Shown piece after piece: positions 19,498-29,590 of a stretch of DNA of 54,100 nucleotides; the first letter of the stretch is position 1; every line of letters starts with the position of its first letter. Made by a program: the position numbers and the translations under genes. The stretch is taken from assembly GCF_000425345.1 (NCBI RefSeq), contig NZ_AUDG01000028.1:1-54100 (forward strand), read 5' to 3'. Source of the DNA: Rheinheimera baltica DSM 14885 (GTDB lineage Bacteria > Pseudomonadota > Gammaproteobacteria > Enterobacterales > Alteromonadaceae). The notes beneath the pieces are model-generated. The model was not told where the DNA came from and did not search any database. It was given only the letters and a program-made list of their open reading frames with translations.

Positions 19498-20517
19498 ATG
19501 GCTTCGCAATATAATGTTGCTGTTTTAGGTGCAACAGGGTTGGTTGGACAACATTTAATTGAAATCCTGGAACAGCGCGATTTTCCGGTCGCACAGCTTT
19601 TTCCGCTGGCAAGTAGCCGCTCAGCAGGCGGTACCGTGACATTTAAGGGTAAGAAGATTAAGGTTATCGACGCTGAAACCTTTGATTGGTCAGAAGCGCA
19701 AATTGGTTTATTTTCAGCAGGTGGGAGTGTGTCTGCTATTTATGCGCCTAAGGCAGCTGATGCTGGCTGTGTTGTAATTGATAACACATCACACTATCGC
19801 TATGAACCCGACATCCCGTTGGTGGTGCCAGAAGTTAATGCACATGCAATAGCTGATTTTCGCAATCGTAATATTATTGCGAACCCAAATTGTTCTACCA
19901 TACAAATGCTTGTTGCATTAAAACCTATTCATGACGCCGTGGGTATTAGCCGGATAAATGTCTGTACTTATCAATCTGTAAGTGGCGCAGGTCAAGATGC
20001 AGTGGAAGGGCTTGCGCACGAAGCGGCACAATTGATGAATGGTCGCCCGATAGATACTGAAGGTAAATTCGCCCGCCAGATTGCATTTAACGTGATCCCA
20101 CAAATTGATGTGTTTATGGATAATGGCTACACCAAAGAAGAAATGAAAATGCACTGGGAAACCCAGAAAATTTTTGGTGACAGTTCTATTTCCGTTAACG
20201 CTACCGCTGTGCGGGTGCCGGTGTTTTTTGGTCATGCTGAGGCCGTGCATATTGAAACACGTATGCCCATTAGCGTTGATCAGGTCAAAGCACTGTTAGC
20301 CAATGCACCTGGTGTTGTATTACTGGAAAACAATGCAGAGTTCCCAACGCAAGTTTGCAGTGCAGCAGGGAAAGATGACGTCTTTGTTGGTCGTGTTCGG
20401 CAAGACTTATCGCATGAAAATGGTATCAATCTATGGGTTGTTGCAGATAACATTCGCAAGGGCGCTGCCACAAACAGTATTCAGATAGCTGAGCATCTGA
20501 TACGCGATTATCTCTAA
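19498..20517 (+). CDS. asd: Aspartate-semialdehyde dehydrogenase
   Basis: A 339-residue dehydrogenase that reduces aspartyl-4-phosphate to aspartate semialdehyde on the route to lysine, threonine, methionine and diaminopimelate. The NADP loop VLGATGLVGQHL, the catalytic Cys132 in ANPNCSTIQM, the QSVSGAGQDA segment and the substrate-binding RVPVFFGHAEA are all visible. In E. coli the equivalent slot after pdxB holds usg, an Asd paralogue without the catalytic Cys. Here the Cys is present, so this copy is probably the active enzyme. GAGGGA serves as the ribosome site. A terminator follows. Confidence 0.92.
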   Translation: MASQYNVAVLGATGLVGQHLIEILEQRDFPVAQLFPLASSRSAGGTVTFKGKKIKVIDAETFDWSEAQIGLFSAGGSVSAIYAPKAADAGCVVIDNTSHYRYEPDIPLVVPEVNAHAIADFRNRNIIANPNCSTIQMLVALKPIHDAVGISRINVCTYQSVSGAGQDAVEGLAHEAAQLMNGRPIDTEGKFARQIAFNVIPQIDVFMDNGYTKEEMKMHWETQKIFGDSSISVNATAVRVPVFFGHAEAVHIETRMPISVDQVKALLANAPGVVLLENNAEFPTQVCSAAGKDDVFVGRVRQDLSHENGINLWVVADNIRKGAATNSIQIAEHLIRDYL

Positions 20518-20525
20518 ATTATTAT

Positions 20526-20555
20526 AGGGGCTCCTTTAAGGGGCCCTTTTTGTTT
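20526..20555 (+). terminator. Rho-independent terminator of pdxB-asd
   Basis: A 9-bp G/C-rich stem with two G-T pairs (20526-20534 with 20540-20548) closes a TTTAA loop and is followed by T's. It separates asd from fimV, whose start lies about 190 bases further on. Confidence 0.8.
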
Positions 20556-20741
20556 TAGTATTAAATCACTCATTCACTTACCTGCGTTTAGAAAGGCTGG
20601 TCAGAATCGTGCCAGTGCTTTATATTTTCATTCATTCGCTAAACTGCCAAAGTTGGAACACTGTTTGCAAAGGAACTAAAGCCGACGGTAACGCTGCCGA
20701 CATCCTTCGTAAATGCGCCTGAATTGGGGTAGGGACCTTTA

Positions 20742-23681
20742 ATGCCTTTGTTATTTGTTTTTTTCATCACTGTGCTTGTCAATTTTCCGTCATTTGTGCA
20801 GGCACAAGACACGAGCACCCAGCTCCGTGGGCCGCGTAGTACAGACGCCCCGTTGGCGCCAGTGACAATAGGTCCGCTTAGTCCGGCAGATACGTTGTGG
20901 CGAGTTGCAGAGCGGATAAGAACCGATCCCAGTATTAGTCTATATCAGGTAATGTATGCGTTATACCTGAAAAACCCAGACGCGTTTTTAGATAACAACT
21001 TAAACCATCTGCGTCCGAACTCAGTTCTGCTGTTGCCCACAATGGCAGAAATGCGGCAGGTTGACGTAAACACCGCAAAACAAAAGTCAGAACAAGATGA
21101 CAAGAATTGGGCTCAGCGGCAAAAAAATGCCAGCTCAAATACCGATACCAATCTTTCAGACGCATCATCAAAGCAGCAGCGAGAACTTGAACGTATAAGT
21201 AAGCAGCAGCGTGAAGATTTAGAACGCCAGCAAAGCCAGTTTGCAGATTCAATGCAGCAGGTTGAATTGATAGCAGAAGAAAACCGTCAATTAAAAGCCA
21301 GTTTGATAAATGTTGAGCAAGAACTTGCACTGATCAAAGCTCAGCTTGGTCAGGACAGTGAGCTGCAGCAACAAATTAGCCAATTACTGGCTCAGCAGGC
21401 CGAGCTGCTCAAAGCAAAGTCTGAGCAGGAGGCCATTGCCGCAGAGCAAATTGATTGGCAGCAATGGTTTAAAAATCCGATAGCCTGGATTTTGGCCGCC
21501 TGTATTCCTGCGCTATTAATACTATTTGGTATTTTGCTGTGGGTGAAAAAGCGCGGTAGACAAACCGAAAAAGTCGTTCATGCTGCAACATCAGAAACGG
21601 CGCCAAATCCAACATATCATTCTCCGCTGCCTCCGCTTGACGACAACAATGATCTTGATGAAAGCTTATTCGAAATTGACGAAGCTTTGCTTGAAGATAC
21701 GTTCAGTGATGCTGCTGAGCCGCAAGCGGTAACCATTGAGGATGACTTGCTTGATCTGGACGACGAATTATCGTTTGAAGACGACAGTTTATTGCCGTCT
21801 GACGCGCCTGGACAAGGTGATGATGCATTATCGATGGATGACTCGTTAGAGCTGGATGATACATTTGACCCCGATAATATCTTATCCGATACAGATTTAT
21901 CAGCATTATTAGCCGCAGAAGACGATGATGATGATGTGTTTATTGAGCTTGCAGATAGTAGTGCAGAGATGGAAGACGTTGCTCTGGATGAGGTTGATGA
22001 CACGGTTGTTAGCCATTTAGCTGATGATGATTTTGAGATGACATCAGAGCCTGATGTTGCTGAAGATGATATAGACGCATTGCTAGCGCAAGTTAATGCT
22101 AACAATACCGGCAATGTTGATGACAACTCCGACAACGATTTAGCCGTTGACGATGTTGATATGAAACCAGAGCCAGACGTTGCTGAGGATGATATCGACG
22201 CCTTGCTAGCGCAAGTTAATGCAACCAATAAAGATGATACAGATACTGACGGTTCAGATGCTGAAAATTGGGCTGAAGACATTGAAATTGAAGACATTGA
22301 TATTGAAGACATTGATATTGAAGACATTGATATTGAAGAAATTGACCTGGATGAAATTCAACCCGACGAAATAGAGCAAACGTCCAAACAAGATGAAATC
22401 GTATTATCGACATCGGCAATCTCTGCACAAGAGCAACAATTAGCAGCGTCTTTAGACGACGATAATGACATCTTGGCTGAGGAAGTCGCAGCTTCAGTTG
22501 ACGTAGATCACGCTAGTAACGCGGATGTTGACAGTTTTGATAGTTCAGAACTGGAAGAGTTTGCAGAAAGTTTAGTAACAGAGAGCTTGAATGCTGAAAG
22601 CTCAGTTACAGAGAGCTTAGATTCAGAGAGTTTGGATTTAGAGGGCCTGGATTTAGAGAGCTTAGTCACAGATAGCACAAATACAGAATTGCCCGATGAT
22701 ACCGAAGAGCTGTCTGTTGATGAAGATGCACTGCTTAGCGCAGAGCTAACCGATTTGTTGGATCAAGCCGAAAACTTGAATACGCGTGAGACTGAGTTGT
22801 TGCAGGAAAACGTTGCGCTCTCAGATAGTGATGTAGTCTTAGAGAGTGATGCACTCTCGGACAGCGATGAACTAGTTGATAAAGACGATAGTGAAGACGA
22901 TCTATTAAGCGAAAGTCTTGAGACAGAATCTGACGATAGCTCCGTTTTAACACCGGATTTAACAGCCAATGACGATGGCTCTGTCACCCGTGTCACTGAG
23001 GCTGCGTTGTCGGTAGAAAATCCAAGTAAGATGCTAGAGCAGTATCCTGAGCTTGAACTAACTGATGACGACGTCGAAATTGAACCTCAAGGGGGGGATG
23101 AAAGCGAGCTTGACGCTGAGATGCTACTTGAGGACTTTGAGGTTCTACCTGACGTCGACGATTTAAGCGAGTTGCTCAATGACACCGATGATGATGACCA
23201 CGCAAGCGATAGTGATCTGCTTGAGCATGAAGAGCAAGAACTCGATCCTATTGAAGGTGCTCAGTTTGACTCGATGCTGTCTGAACTTGAAACTATAGCT
23301 GACAATCTGGACGCGACAGAATCTGATGTGTCGACGGCTCCCACTGTCGATGTATCTGAAACTGAAAACGGTTTTGATTTTAACGAAGATGATTTTGTTG
23401 AAATTGATACCTTACTGGCCAATGCGGAACTTCAGGACCAAGATCCTGATCGGTTTAACCAGCTCAATGTTGATGTTGGTCTAAATGATTATAAAGATAT
23501 CATCGGTGAGCATGAACGGCGTGACGTTGACAAAGAAGATAACGGTTATGCTGCGAAGCTTGACTTGGCAAGAGCCTATATTGAGATGGACGACCGGGAA
23601 ATTGCTGATTTACTGCTCGACAGCATTCTGGCGTCTGATGCACCCGACCATATAAAAAAAGAAGCGCAGAATTTGAAATAA
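20742..23681 (+). CDS. fimV: FimV/HubP-type polar peptidoglycan-binding protein
   Basis: A 979-residue inner-membrane protein of the FimV/HubP family, which organises the cell pole, type IV pili and twitching motility. A signal peptide (ending FVQAQ) is followed by a periplasmic LysM-like segment (SPADTLWRVAERIR and LRPNSVLLLPT). A coiled coil (about residues 130-235), a membrane helix (about 247-267) and an extremely acidic cytoplasmic region of some 600 residues come next. The conserved C-terminal FimV domain (VDVGLNDYKDIIGEHERRD, then LARAYIEMDD) closes the protein. The acidic region holds tandem EDIDI repeats. The position between asd and truA is conserved in gammaproteobacteria. Confidence 0.93.
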   Translation: MPLLFVFFITVLVNFPSFVQAQDTSTQLRGPRSTDAPLAPVTIGPLSPADTLWRVAERIRTDPSISLYQVMYALYLKNPDAFLDNNLNHLRPNSVLLLPTMAEMRQVDVNTAKQKSEQDDKNWAQRQKNASSNTDTNLSDASSKQQRELERISKQQREDLERQQSQFADSMQQVELIAEENRQLKASLINVEQELALIKAQLGQDSELQQQISQLLAQQAELLKAKSEQEAIAAEQIDWQQWFKNPIAWILAACIPALLILFGILLWVKKRGRQTEKVVHAATSETAPNPTYHSPLPPLDDNNDLDESLFEIDEALLEDTFSDAAEPQAVTIEDDLLDLDDELSFEDDSLLPSDAPGQGDDALSMDDSLELDDTFDPDNILSDTDLSALLAAEDDDDDVFIELADSSAEMEDVALDEVDDTVVSHLADDDFEMTSEPDVAEDDIDALLAQVNANNTGNVDDNSDNDLAVDDVDMKPEPDVAEDDIDALLAQVNATNKDDTDTDGSDAENWAEDIEIEDIDIEDIDIEDIDIEEIDLDEIQPDEIEQTSKQDEIVLSTSAISAQEQQLAASLDDDNDILAEEVAASVDVDHASNADVDSFDSSELEEFAESLVTESLNAESSVTESLDSESLDLEGLDLESLVTDSTNTELPDDTEELSVDEDALLSAELTDLLDQAENLNTRETELLQENVALSDSDVVLESDALSDSDELVDKDDSEDDLLSESLETESDDSSVLTPDLTANDDGSVTRVTEAALSVENPSKMLEQYPELELTDDDVEIEPQGGDESELDAEMLLEDFEVLPDVDDLSELLNDTDDDDHASDSDLLEHEEQELDPIEGAQFDSMLSELETIADNLDATESDVSTAPTVDVSETENGFDFNEDDFVEIDTLLANAELQDQDPDRFNQLNVDVGLNDYKDIIGEHERRDVDKEDNGYAAKLDLARAYIEMDDREIADLLLDSILASDAPDHIKKEAQNLK
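22275..22349 (+). repeat. 15-bp tandem repeats in fimV
   Basis: The unit GAAGACATTGATATT recurs with few changes at 22275, 22290, 22305 and 22320, and a degenerate copy follows at 22335. Each unit encodes five acidic/hydrophobic residues (EDIDI), so copy number can vary without a frameshift. Upstream, a larger imperfect duplication encodes the segment EPDVAEDDIDALLAQVNA twice, around 22045-22100 and 22165-22225. Confidence 0.85.
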
Positions 23682-23755
23682 GTGCATCTATAGTGAAGGC
23701 TTTATTAAAACCGCTCTTGCGTTATAATTGGCGCCGTTTATAACAAGGGGACGGC

Positions 23756-24541
23756 ATGCGCATTGCATTGGGTATTGAATATGACGGTTCAGCATTTTAT
23801 GGTTGGCAGCGTCAGCGTGAAGTTAACAGTGTACAGCAGGAATTAGAGCAAGCACTGTCTGTTGTGGCTAATCAACCTATAGAACTGTTTTGTGCTGGCC
23901 GTACCGACGCAGGTGTACATGCAACGGGGCAGGTTGTGCATTTTGATACTTCTGCTTTACGCGACAATAAAAGCTGGGTTATGGGCACCAATGCTCAATT
24001 ACCCGATGCTATTTCAGTGCGGTGGGCAACCGTTGTACCTGATGACTTTCATGCCCGCTTTAGCGCAACTGCGCGACGTTATCGTTACATTATATATAAC
24101 CATAAGTATCGGCCGGGCATTCTGCGTACCGGCTTGAGTCACTATCATCAAACGTTAAATATCGACTTGATGCAACAAGCCGCACCTTTTCTGTTAGGTG
24201 AGCAGGATTTCACCTCGTTTAGAGCAATCCAATGTCAGTCACACACGCCATTTCGTAATGTGCATCACCTTAACATCTCACGTCATGGCGACTATATTGT
24301 AATAGATATCAAGGCAAACGCATTTTTACATCATATGGTGCGTAACATCACCGGTAGCCTGCTTGAGGTGGGCATGCAAAATCGTCCGCCGGAATGGATT
24401 GCTGAGTTGTTAGCGGCTAAAAACCGTAGTCTGGCTGCAGCTACAGCTAAGCCCGGTGGTTTATACCTGGTCGATGTTGACTACCCGGAACAATTGGCCT
24501 TACCCAAAAGTGAGATGGGTCCGTTGTTTTTACCTGATTAG
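23756..24541 (+). CDS. truA: tRNA pseudouridine(38-40) synthase
   Basis: A 261-residue enzyme that isomerises uridines 38, 39 and 40 in the tRNA anticodon arm. The N-terminus [20 protein letters not shown] and the catalytic Asp51 in [19 protein letters not shown] are diagnostic. The C-terminal [17 protein letters not shown] segment is also typical. A TATAAT hexamer at 23723-23728, about 28 bases before the start, could be its own -10 element, although no good -35 is visible. The gene follows fimV, as in many gammaproteobacteria. Confidence 0.96.
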   Translation: MRIALGIEYDGSAFYGWQRQREVNSVQQELEQALSVVANQPIELFCAGRTDAGVHATGQVVHFDTSALRDNKSWVMGTNAQLPDAISVRWATVVPDDFHARFSATARRYRYIIYNHKYRPGILRTGLSHYHQTLNIDLMQQAAPFLLGEQDFTSFRAIQCQSHTPFRNVHHLNISRHGDYIVIDIKANAFLHHMVRNITGSLLEVGMQNRPPEWIAELLAAKNRSLAAATAKPGGLYLVDVDYPEQLALPKSEMGPLFLPD

Positions 24542-24681
24542 CCGGCACTACTAAGACCAGTTTTCTGTATTCGACCTTATACGTTTTGTGCTTTAATAGC
24601 GCCGGTTTACAGATTTTCGGCGTTGTTTAACGTTATTTCGGCATGGCCAATGTGCGGTGTCGTTCCTAATAGGACATATTT

Positions 24682-25557
24682 ATGAGTTGGTTAGAAAAAA
24701 TCCTGCCCAGAACATCCTCTTCTTCCGCGCGTCGAAATATCCCGGAAGGTGTCTGGACAAAATGCACTTCATGTGAGGCTGTTCTCTATAAAGCGGATTT
24801 AGATCGGAACTTGGGCGTTTGTCCAAAGTGCGATCATCACATGCGTGTTTCTGCCCGTGCGCGTTTGACAGGGTTCTTAGATACACAAGCGGTAAAAGAA
24901 TTAGCTGCTGAGCTGGAACCACAGGATTTACTAAAATTTAAAGACAGCAAACGCTACAAAGACCGCATTAGTGCGGCGCAAAAAGCGACCAATGAAAAAG
25001 ATGCTATGGTCGTAATGCATGGCACGCTAAAGGGGATGCCAATTGTCGCTGCAGCATTTGAGTTCGAATTTATGGGTGGCTCAATGGCGTCGGTTGTTGG
25101 GGCAAAGTTTGTTGCCGGCGTTGAGCATGCATTAAAGCACAAGGTGCCGTTTGTTTGTTTTTCTGCCAGTGGTGGCGCTCGAATGCAAGAAGCGTTGTTT
25201 TCACTGATGCAGATGGCGAAAACCAGTGCAGCGTTGGCAAAAATGAGTGAACAGGGCTTACCTTACGTATCGGTATTAACGGACCCCACAATGGGCGGTG
25301 TGTCGGCTAGTTTAGCGATGTTGGGTGATGTCAATATTGGTGAACCTAAGGCCCTGATAGGTTTTGCTGGTCCTCGGGTTATTGAACAGACTGTGCGTGA
25401 AAAATTACCGGAAGGCTTCCAACGAAGTGAGTTTTTATTAGAACATGGTGCAATTGATATGATTGTTGACCGGCGCAAAATGCGCGATACAATTGCACGA
25501 TTAGTTGCTAAGTTTATGCAGCTTCCTGCTCCGGTATCGGAGCACGACGCCGCTTAA
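24682..25557 (+). CDS. accD: Acetyl-CoA carboxylase carboxyltransferase subunit beta
   Basis: A 291-residue subunit of the carboxyltransferase that transfers CO2 from biotin to acetyl-CoA in fatty acid synthesis, acting in complex with AccA. The N-terminal zinc ribbon is complete (CTSCEAVLY, then VCPKCDHHM, about residues 29-51). The crotonase-fold carboxyltransferase domain shows [17 protein letters not shown] and [16 protein letters not shown]. Length is close to E. coli AccD (304). The start has an AGGA site 8 bases upstream. It is followed by folC after 7 bases, the same order as in enterics. Confidence 0.96.
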   Translation: MSWLEKILPRTSSSSARRNIPEGVWTKCTSCEAVLYKADLDRNLGVCPKCDHHMRVSARARLTGFLDTQAVKELAAELEPQDLLKFKDSKRYKDRISAAQKATNEKDAMVVMHGTLKGMPIVAAAFEFEFMGGSMASVVGAKFVAGVEHALKHKVPFVCFSASGGARMQEALFSLMQMAKTSAALAKMSEQGLPYVSVLTDPTMGGVSASLAMLGDVNIGEPKALIGFAGPRVIEQTVREKLPEGFQRSEFLLEHGAIDMIVDRRKMRDTIARLVAKFMQLPAPVSEHDAA

Positions 25558-25564
25558 GGGTTTC

Positions 25565-26842
25565 ATGTCTGCAGTTATTCCTGATAGCCAATCGTGCCAC
25601 AGTCTGGCCGATTGGCTTTGTTATATTGAACATAACCATCCTGTCCACAAAATCGAGCTCGGCCTTGAGCGGGTGCTTGAGGTGGCAAAGCGCGCAGATC
25701 TAGCCAGCCTGCCAGGTAAAACGATTCTTATTGGTGGAACCAACGGCAAGGGCACAACGGCATGTGTGCTGGAACAGTTGCTTATTGCGCAGGGCTTCCG
25801 TGTCGGGGTTTACAGCTCACCACATCTACTTAAGTTTAACGAACGTTTACGTCTTGATAGTCAAGATGTGCCAGATGCTGCTTGGTTAAGTGCATTCGCG
25901 TTTATTGAGCAAATTCGTGGTGAAATTGCGCTGACCTACTTTGAATTTACTACCTTGGTAGCATTTCGCGTTTTACAACTGCAGCAACCTGACTTTTGTA
26001 TTATTGAAGTGGGTTTGGGTGGGCGGCTTGATGCAACCAATATTATTGCGCCAGACATTAGTGTTATCACTACGGTAGATTTAGATCATCAAGACTGGCT
26101 GGGGGATAACAGAGAACTCATTGGTATTGAAAAAGCAGGTATTTTTCGACCGGGTCAGCCTGTCGTTATCGGCGACTTAGATCCACCACGTTCAGTGCTG
26201 GCACATGCTCAGCAACTGGCGTGTGATTATGTTTTGGTGCACAAAGATTATCGCTACACAGAACAGTCTGAAAGCTGGCAATGGCAAAGCCAACTGCATC
26301 AGTTTGAGCCGTTACCGCTGCCTGCCATGCCGATACAAAACGCAGCCTGTGCGTTAGCCGTGTTGGAAAAACTTAGCTTGTTACCCGATTTAGCGCAGTT
26401 GCAAAACGTTTTATCATCCTTGCAATTGCCCGGGCGAATGCAGTGGCTGCAGCAGCAACCGGCCGTTATTATTGATGTTGCGCATAATCCTCAGTCTGCG
26501 GCGTACCTGGCAACACAAATAAGTAAGTTAAAGCCGCAGTTTAAGCAAATTATAGCGTTAACGGGTATGCTAAAAGACAAAGACATTACGCAAACTCTGC
26601 TACCGTTGACGTCATTGTTTGATCAATGGAATCTTGTTAGTCTAGAGGGTGCTCGAGGTGCAACAGCAGCACAATTGGCTGTTAAGCTGCCACAAACTAA
26701 TGCGAGTGTGCAGTTACATGACGATGTGAAACAGGCTTATTTAGACGTTAGTAGCAAGTTACAACCGGACGAGTTATTAGTTGTGTTCGGCTCTTTTTTC
26801 ACCGTGTCGGCTGTGTTGGCCGTGCATCAGGAGGTAAAGTGA
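25565..26842 (+). CDS. folC: Bifunctional dihydrofolate/folylpolyglutamate synthase
   Basis: A 425-residue Mur-ligase-like enzyme that adds L-glutamate to dihydropteroate and polyglutamylates folates. The ATP loop GGTNGKGTTACVLEQ, the VGLGGRLDATNI motif, the DHQDWLG motif and the C-terminal VIIDVAHNPQSAAYL segment are visible. I chose ATG at 25565, 7 bases after the accD stop, instead of an in-frame start inside accD. The last four bases overlap the GTG start of dedD (GTGA), so the two genes are translationally coupled. Confidence 0.95.
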   Translation: MSAVIPDSQSCHSLADWLCYIEHNHPVHKIELGLERVLEVAKRADLASLPGKTILIGGTNGKGTTACVLEQLLIAQGFRVGVYSSPHLLKFNERLRLDSQDVPDAAWLSAFAFIEQIRGEIALTYFEFTTLVAFRVLQLQQPDFCIIEVGLGGRLDATNIIAPDISVITTVDLDHQDWLGDNRELIGIEKAGIFRPGQPVVIGDLDPPRSVLAHAQQLACDYVLVHKDYRYTEQSESWQWQSQLHQFEPLPLPAMPIQNAACALAVLEKLSLLPDLAQLQNVLSSLQLPGRMQWLQQQPAVIIDVAHNPQSAAYLATQISKLKPQFKQIIALTGMLKDKDITQTLLPLTSLFDQWNLVSLEGARGATAAQLAVKLPQTNASVQLHDDVKQAYLDVSSKLQPDELLVVFGSFFTVSAVLAVHQEVK

Positions 26843-27453
26843 CACCCGCATTCAAACATCGTTTACTCGGTACCGCAATACTGGTCATGGCAGGGATAAT
26901 TTTCCTGCCGGATTTATTGGATGGCGAAAAACAGATAGTAAAAGATGATTTTAAGGTGATCCCTAATCGTCCTGAATTTAAAGGTGTTATGCAACAACAG
27001 GTCATGGATCAGCAACCTTTTGAACAGGCGGTAGCAGATGTTACCGCTGTGCCGGTGGATGAACAACCACTGGATGCCAGCGAGGCGGCTAACGACGACA
27101 ATGTGGATGACAGCTTGCCTTCACAGCAGTACACACAAGTAACCGTACCGGCTAATGACACTACGCCAAAGCGTGTTGCCAACCCTGCACTGGCACAAAG
27201 CGGTTGGGTGGTTAGAGTAGGCTCTTTTAGCAAAGAACAAAACGCTAACGCATTAGTCTCTAAGCTGCGACAGGCCGGTTTTGTTACCTTTACCCGTAAC
27301 ATTACTAACGCAAATGGTATTAAATTGACCAGTGTGTTGGTAGGCCCTGAATTACGTAAAGATTTACTGGAACAGCAACTGCCAAAGCTCCAACAACTTA
27401 CCGGAATCGAGAGGTTGTCGATGGTGAGTTATCAGCCAACTGAAAATAATTAG
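26839..27453 (+). CDS. dedD: Cell-division SPOR-domain protein DedD
   Basis: A 204-residue inner-membrane division protein. It starts at a GTG inside the folC stop. A single N-terminal membrane helix (about residues 7-24, ending IFLPDLLDG) anchors it. A Pro/acidic linker follows, then a C-terminal SPOR domain (about residues 115-200) that starts GWVVRVGSFSKEQNANALV. SPOR domains bind denuded septal peptidoglycan and localise DedD to the division site. The position between folC and cvpA is conserved. Confidence 0.92.
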   Translation: MTPAFKHRLLGTAILVMAGIIFLPDLLDGEKQIVKDDFKVIPNRPEFKGVMQQQVMDQQPFEQAVADVTAVPVDEQPLDASEAANDDNVDDSLPSQQYTQVTVPANDTTPKRVANPALAQSGWVVRVGSFSKEQNANALVSKLRQAGFVTFTRNITNANGIKLTSVLVGPELRKDLLEQQLPKLQQLTGIERLSMVSYQPTENN

Positions 27454-27512
27454 CCAATCTGGCGATCAATTTGATAGAATGCGCGCCGTCATCAAGCAAC
27501 CTTTGGTAGCAA

Positions 27513-28001
27513 ATGGTCTGGGTTGATTTTGCCATTTTGGCAATTATAGCGTTATCAGCGATTATTAGTCTGGTACGTGGCTTCGTTAAAGAAGCTATCT
27601 CACTGGCGGTTTGGATTCTGGCGTTTTTTATCGCTAGTCAATACTATCCTCATTTGGCCGGGTTATTTACCTCTATGCAGGATCAGACTTTACGTAATGC
27701 GTCTGCTATCGCGATTTTATTTATCTGTAGCCTGGTCTTGGGCGCCCTCATTAATTTTTTAATCAGCAAACTGGTACAGTCGACGGGACTTTCTGGTACA
27801 GATCGTGTGCTGGGCTTGGTTTTTGGAGCCTTGCGAGGGGTGCTGGTTGTCAGTGCAATTTTGTTTTTTATGGATGCCTTTACGCCCGTTGCAACAACAG
27901 ATTGGTGGCAGCGTTCTGAATTGATCCCCGAATTTGGTTTTATCATTGAATGGTTCTTCGAATACTTGCAGAACCATTCCAGTTTTATGCAAAAGCCTTA
28001 A
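27513..28001 (+). CDS. cvpA: Colicin V production family membrane protein CvpA
   Basis: A 162-residue inner-membrane protein with about four hydrophobic helices. The N-terminus [20 protein letters not shown] and the motif [15 protein letters not shown] are typical of CvpA, which is needed for colicin V production in E. coli and contributes to envelope stress tolerance. An extended -10 element (TGATAGAAT, 27472-27480) lies about 33 bases upstream and may drive cvpA and purF. In E. coli this pair forms a PurR-regulated operon. Confidence 0.9.
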   Translation: MVWVDFAILAIIALSAIISLVRGFVKEAISLAVWILAFFIASQYYPHLAGLFTSMQDQTLRNASAIAILFICSLVLGALINFLISKLVQSTGLSGTDRVLGLVFGALRGVLVVSAILFFMDAFTPVATTDWWQRSELIPEFGFIIEWFFEYLQNHSSFMQKP

Positions 28002-28021
28002 CACTGGCGAGGAAAAAATCC

Positions 28022-29533
28022 ATGTGTGGTATTGTTGGAATTGTTGGGAAATATCCGGTTAACCAAGCACTTTATGATGGTTTAACGGTGTTACAGCATC
28101 GCGGTCAGGATGCTGCCGGAATTGTCACTGTGGACAACAACACGCTGCGATTACGTAAAGCTAACGGTTTGGTAAAAGATGTGTTTGAAACCCGCCATAT
28201 GCAGCGTCTGTCGGGCAACATTGGCCTTGGCCATGTGCGTTATCCTACCGCGGGTTCATCAAGTACTGCTGAAGCGCAGCCTTTTTATGTAAACAGTCCA
28301 TTTGGTATTGCGCTGGCACATAATGGCAACCTAACCAATTCTCATCTTTTAAAAGAAGATATCTTCCGCGTCGCACGCCGTCACGTTAATACCACTTCTG
28401 ATTCGGAAGTGTTGCTAAATGTATTAGCACATGAACTCCATAACAGCGGCGTAATGGAACTACAAGCAGAACACATATTCCGCGCTGTAGCGAATGTACA
28501 CCGCAAAGTTAAAGGTGGCTATGCTGTAGTGGCAATCATTATTGGTCATGGTTTGCTGGCGTTTCGAGATCCTAACGGTATACGACCGCTGGTTATGGGC
28601 AAGCGTGAAACGCCGCTAGGCACCGAATATATGGTTGCTTCTGAAAGTGTTGCACTGGATGCTGACGGTTTTACTGTGCTTAGAGACGTATCACCGGGTG
28701 AGGCGATATACATTACCGAACAGGGCGAGCTACACAGTTTTCAATGCGCTGAAAACCCAAGTTACACGCCATGTATTTTTGAATATGTCTATTTTGCCCG
28801 TCCGGATTCAACTATCGATAATATCTCCGTGTATGCTTCCCGTGTAGCTATGGGCACTATGCTTGGGCAAAAGATTAAACGTGAATGGGCGCATCTGGAT
28901 ATTGATGTGGTTATTCCTATCCCGGAAACCAGTAATGACGCCGCGTTACAAATAGCCACCGAGCTTGGTTTGCCTTATCGTCAGGGCTATGTAAAAAACC
29001 GCTACATCGGCCGTACCTTTATTATGCCGGGACAAGAAGCGCGGAAAAAATCGGTTAAGCGTAAACTGAACGCAATAAAACAAGAGTTTAAAGGTAAGAA
29101 CGTTTTACTGGTTGATGACTCTATTGTTCGTGGTACTACGTCAGAGCAAATTATTGATATGGCACGGGAAGCTGGTGCGAAGAAAGTATACTTTGCCTCT
29201 GCAGCACCAGAAATTCGTTTCCCTAATGTGTATGGTATTGATATGCCTTCCGCCAATGAACTCATTGCGCATGGTCACGATGTTGACAGTATCTGTAATA
29301 TTATTGGTGCTGATGGATTAATCTTTCAGTCGCTGCCGGATTTAATTGAAGCGGTGCGTTTGGCAAATCCAGAAATTAAACGCTTTGAAACCTCAGTGTT
29401 TGATGGTAACTACGTTACCAATGACATTGATCAGGATTACTTAAACCGCCTGGATCAAATGCGCAGTGATGACGCAAAAGCAAAGGTGGGGGCTGCTATG
29501 GCAACTAACCTGGAAACTTACAACGAAGGTTAA
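28022..29533 (+). CDS. purF: Amidophosphoribosyltransferase
   Basis: A 503-residue enzyme that commits PRPP to purine synthesis by making phosphoribosylamine from glutamine. The start is set by the required N-terminus MCGIVGIVG, where Cys2 becomes the N-terminal nucleophile after Met removal. The open frame extends further upstream but would bury that Cys. The glutaminase domain ([20 protein letters not shown]) is followed by a phosphoribosyltransferase domain with the PRPP loop [13 protein letters not shown]. Length matches E. coli PurF (505). It ends the conserved pdxB-to-purF run and is followed by a terminator. Confidence 0.97.
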   Translation: MCGIVGIVGKYPVNQALYDGLTVLQHRGQDAAGIVTVDNNTLRLRKANGLVKDVFETRHMQRLSGNIGLGHVRYPTAGSSSTAEAQPFYVNSPFGIALAHNGNLTNSHLLKEDIFRVARRHVNTTSDSEVLLNVLAHELHNSGVMELQAEHIFRAVANVHRKVKGGYAVVAIIIGHGLLAFRDPNGIRPLVMGKRETPLGTEYMVASESVALDADGFTVLRDVSPGEAIYITEQGELHSFQCAENPSYTPCIFEYVYFARPDSTIDNISVYASRVAMGTMLGQKIKREWAHLDIDVVIPIPETSNDAALQIATELGLPYRQGYVKNRYIGRTFIMPGQEARKKSVKRKLNAIKQEFKGKNVLLVDDSIVRGTTSEQIIDMAREAGAKKVYFASAAPEIRFPNVYGIDMPSANELIAHGHDVDSICNIIGADGLIFQSLPDLIEAVRLANPEIKRFETSVFDGNYVTNDIDQDYLNRLDQMRSDDAKAKVGAAMATNLETYNEG

Positions 29534-29548
29534 ATATAGCCTCGAACA

Positions 29549-29575
29549 AAAAAGGGAGCCGATGGCTCCCTTTTG
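29549..29575 (+). terminator. Rho-independent terminator of purF
   Basis: AAAGGGAGCC pairs with GGCTCCCTTT over a GAT loop, with flanking A's and T's. The symmetry lets it serve both purF and the convergent Yip1-family gene. Confidence 0.92.
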
Positions 29576-29590
29576 CATATTGAAAGTACA

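Noticed and set aside
19498..20517. Usg-type inactive paralogue of Asd
   Set aside because: The slot after pdxB holds usg in enterics, but the catalytic Cys132 in NPNCST and the other active-site motifs are present here, so an active Asd is more likely.
21617..22327. Long serine-rich open frame on the minus strand inside fimV
   Set aside because: It mirrors the Asp/Glu-rich codons of fimV in the opposite strand, has no ribosome site and no family likeness. It is a by-product of the acidic repeats.
27494..27509. PurR-like sequence AAGCAACCTTTGG before cvpA
   Set aside because: PurR control of cvpA-purF is known in E. coli, but only about half of the 16 operator positions match here, and the site overlaps the ribosome-binding region. 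Too weak to call.
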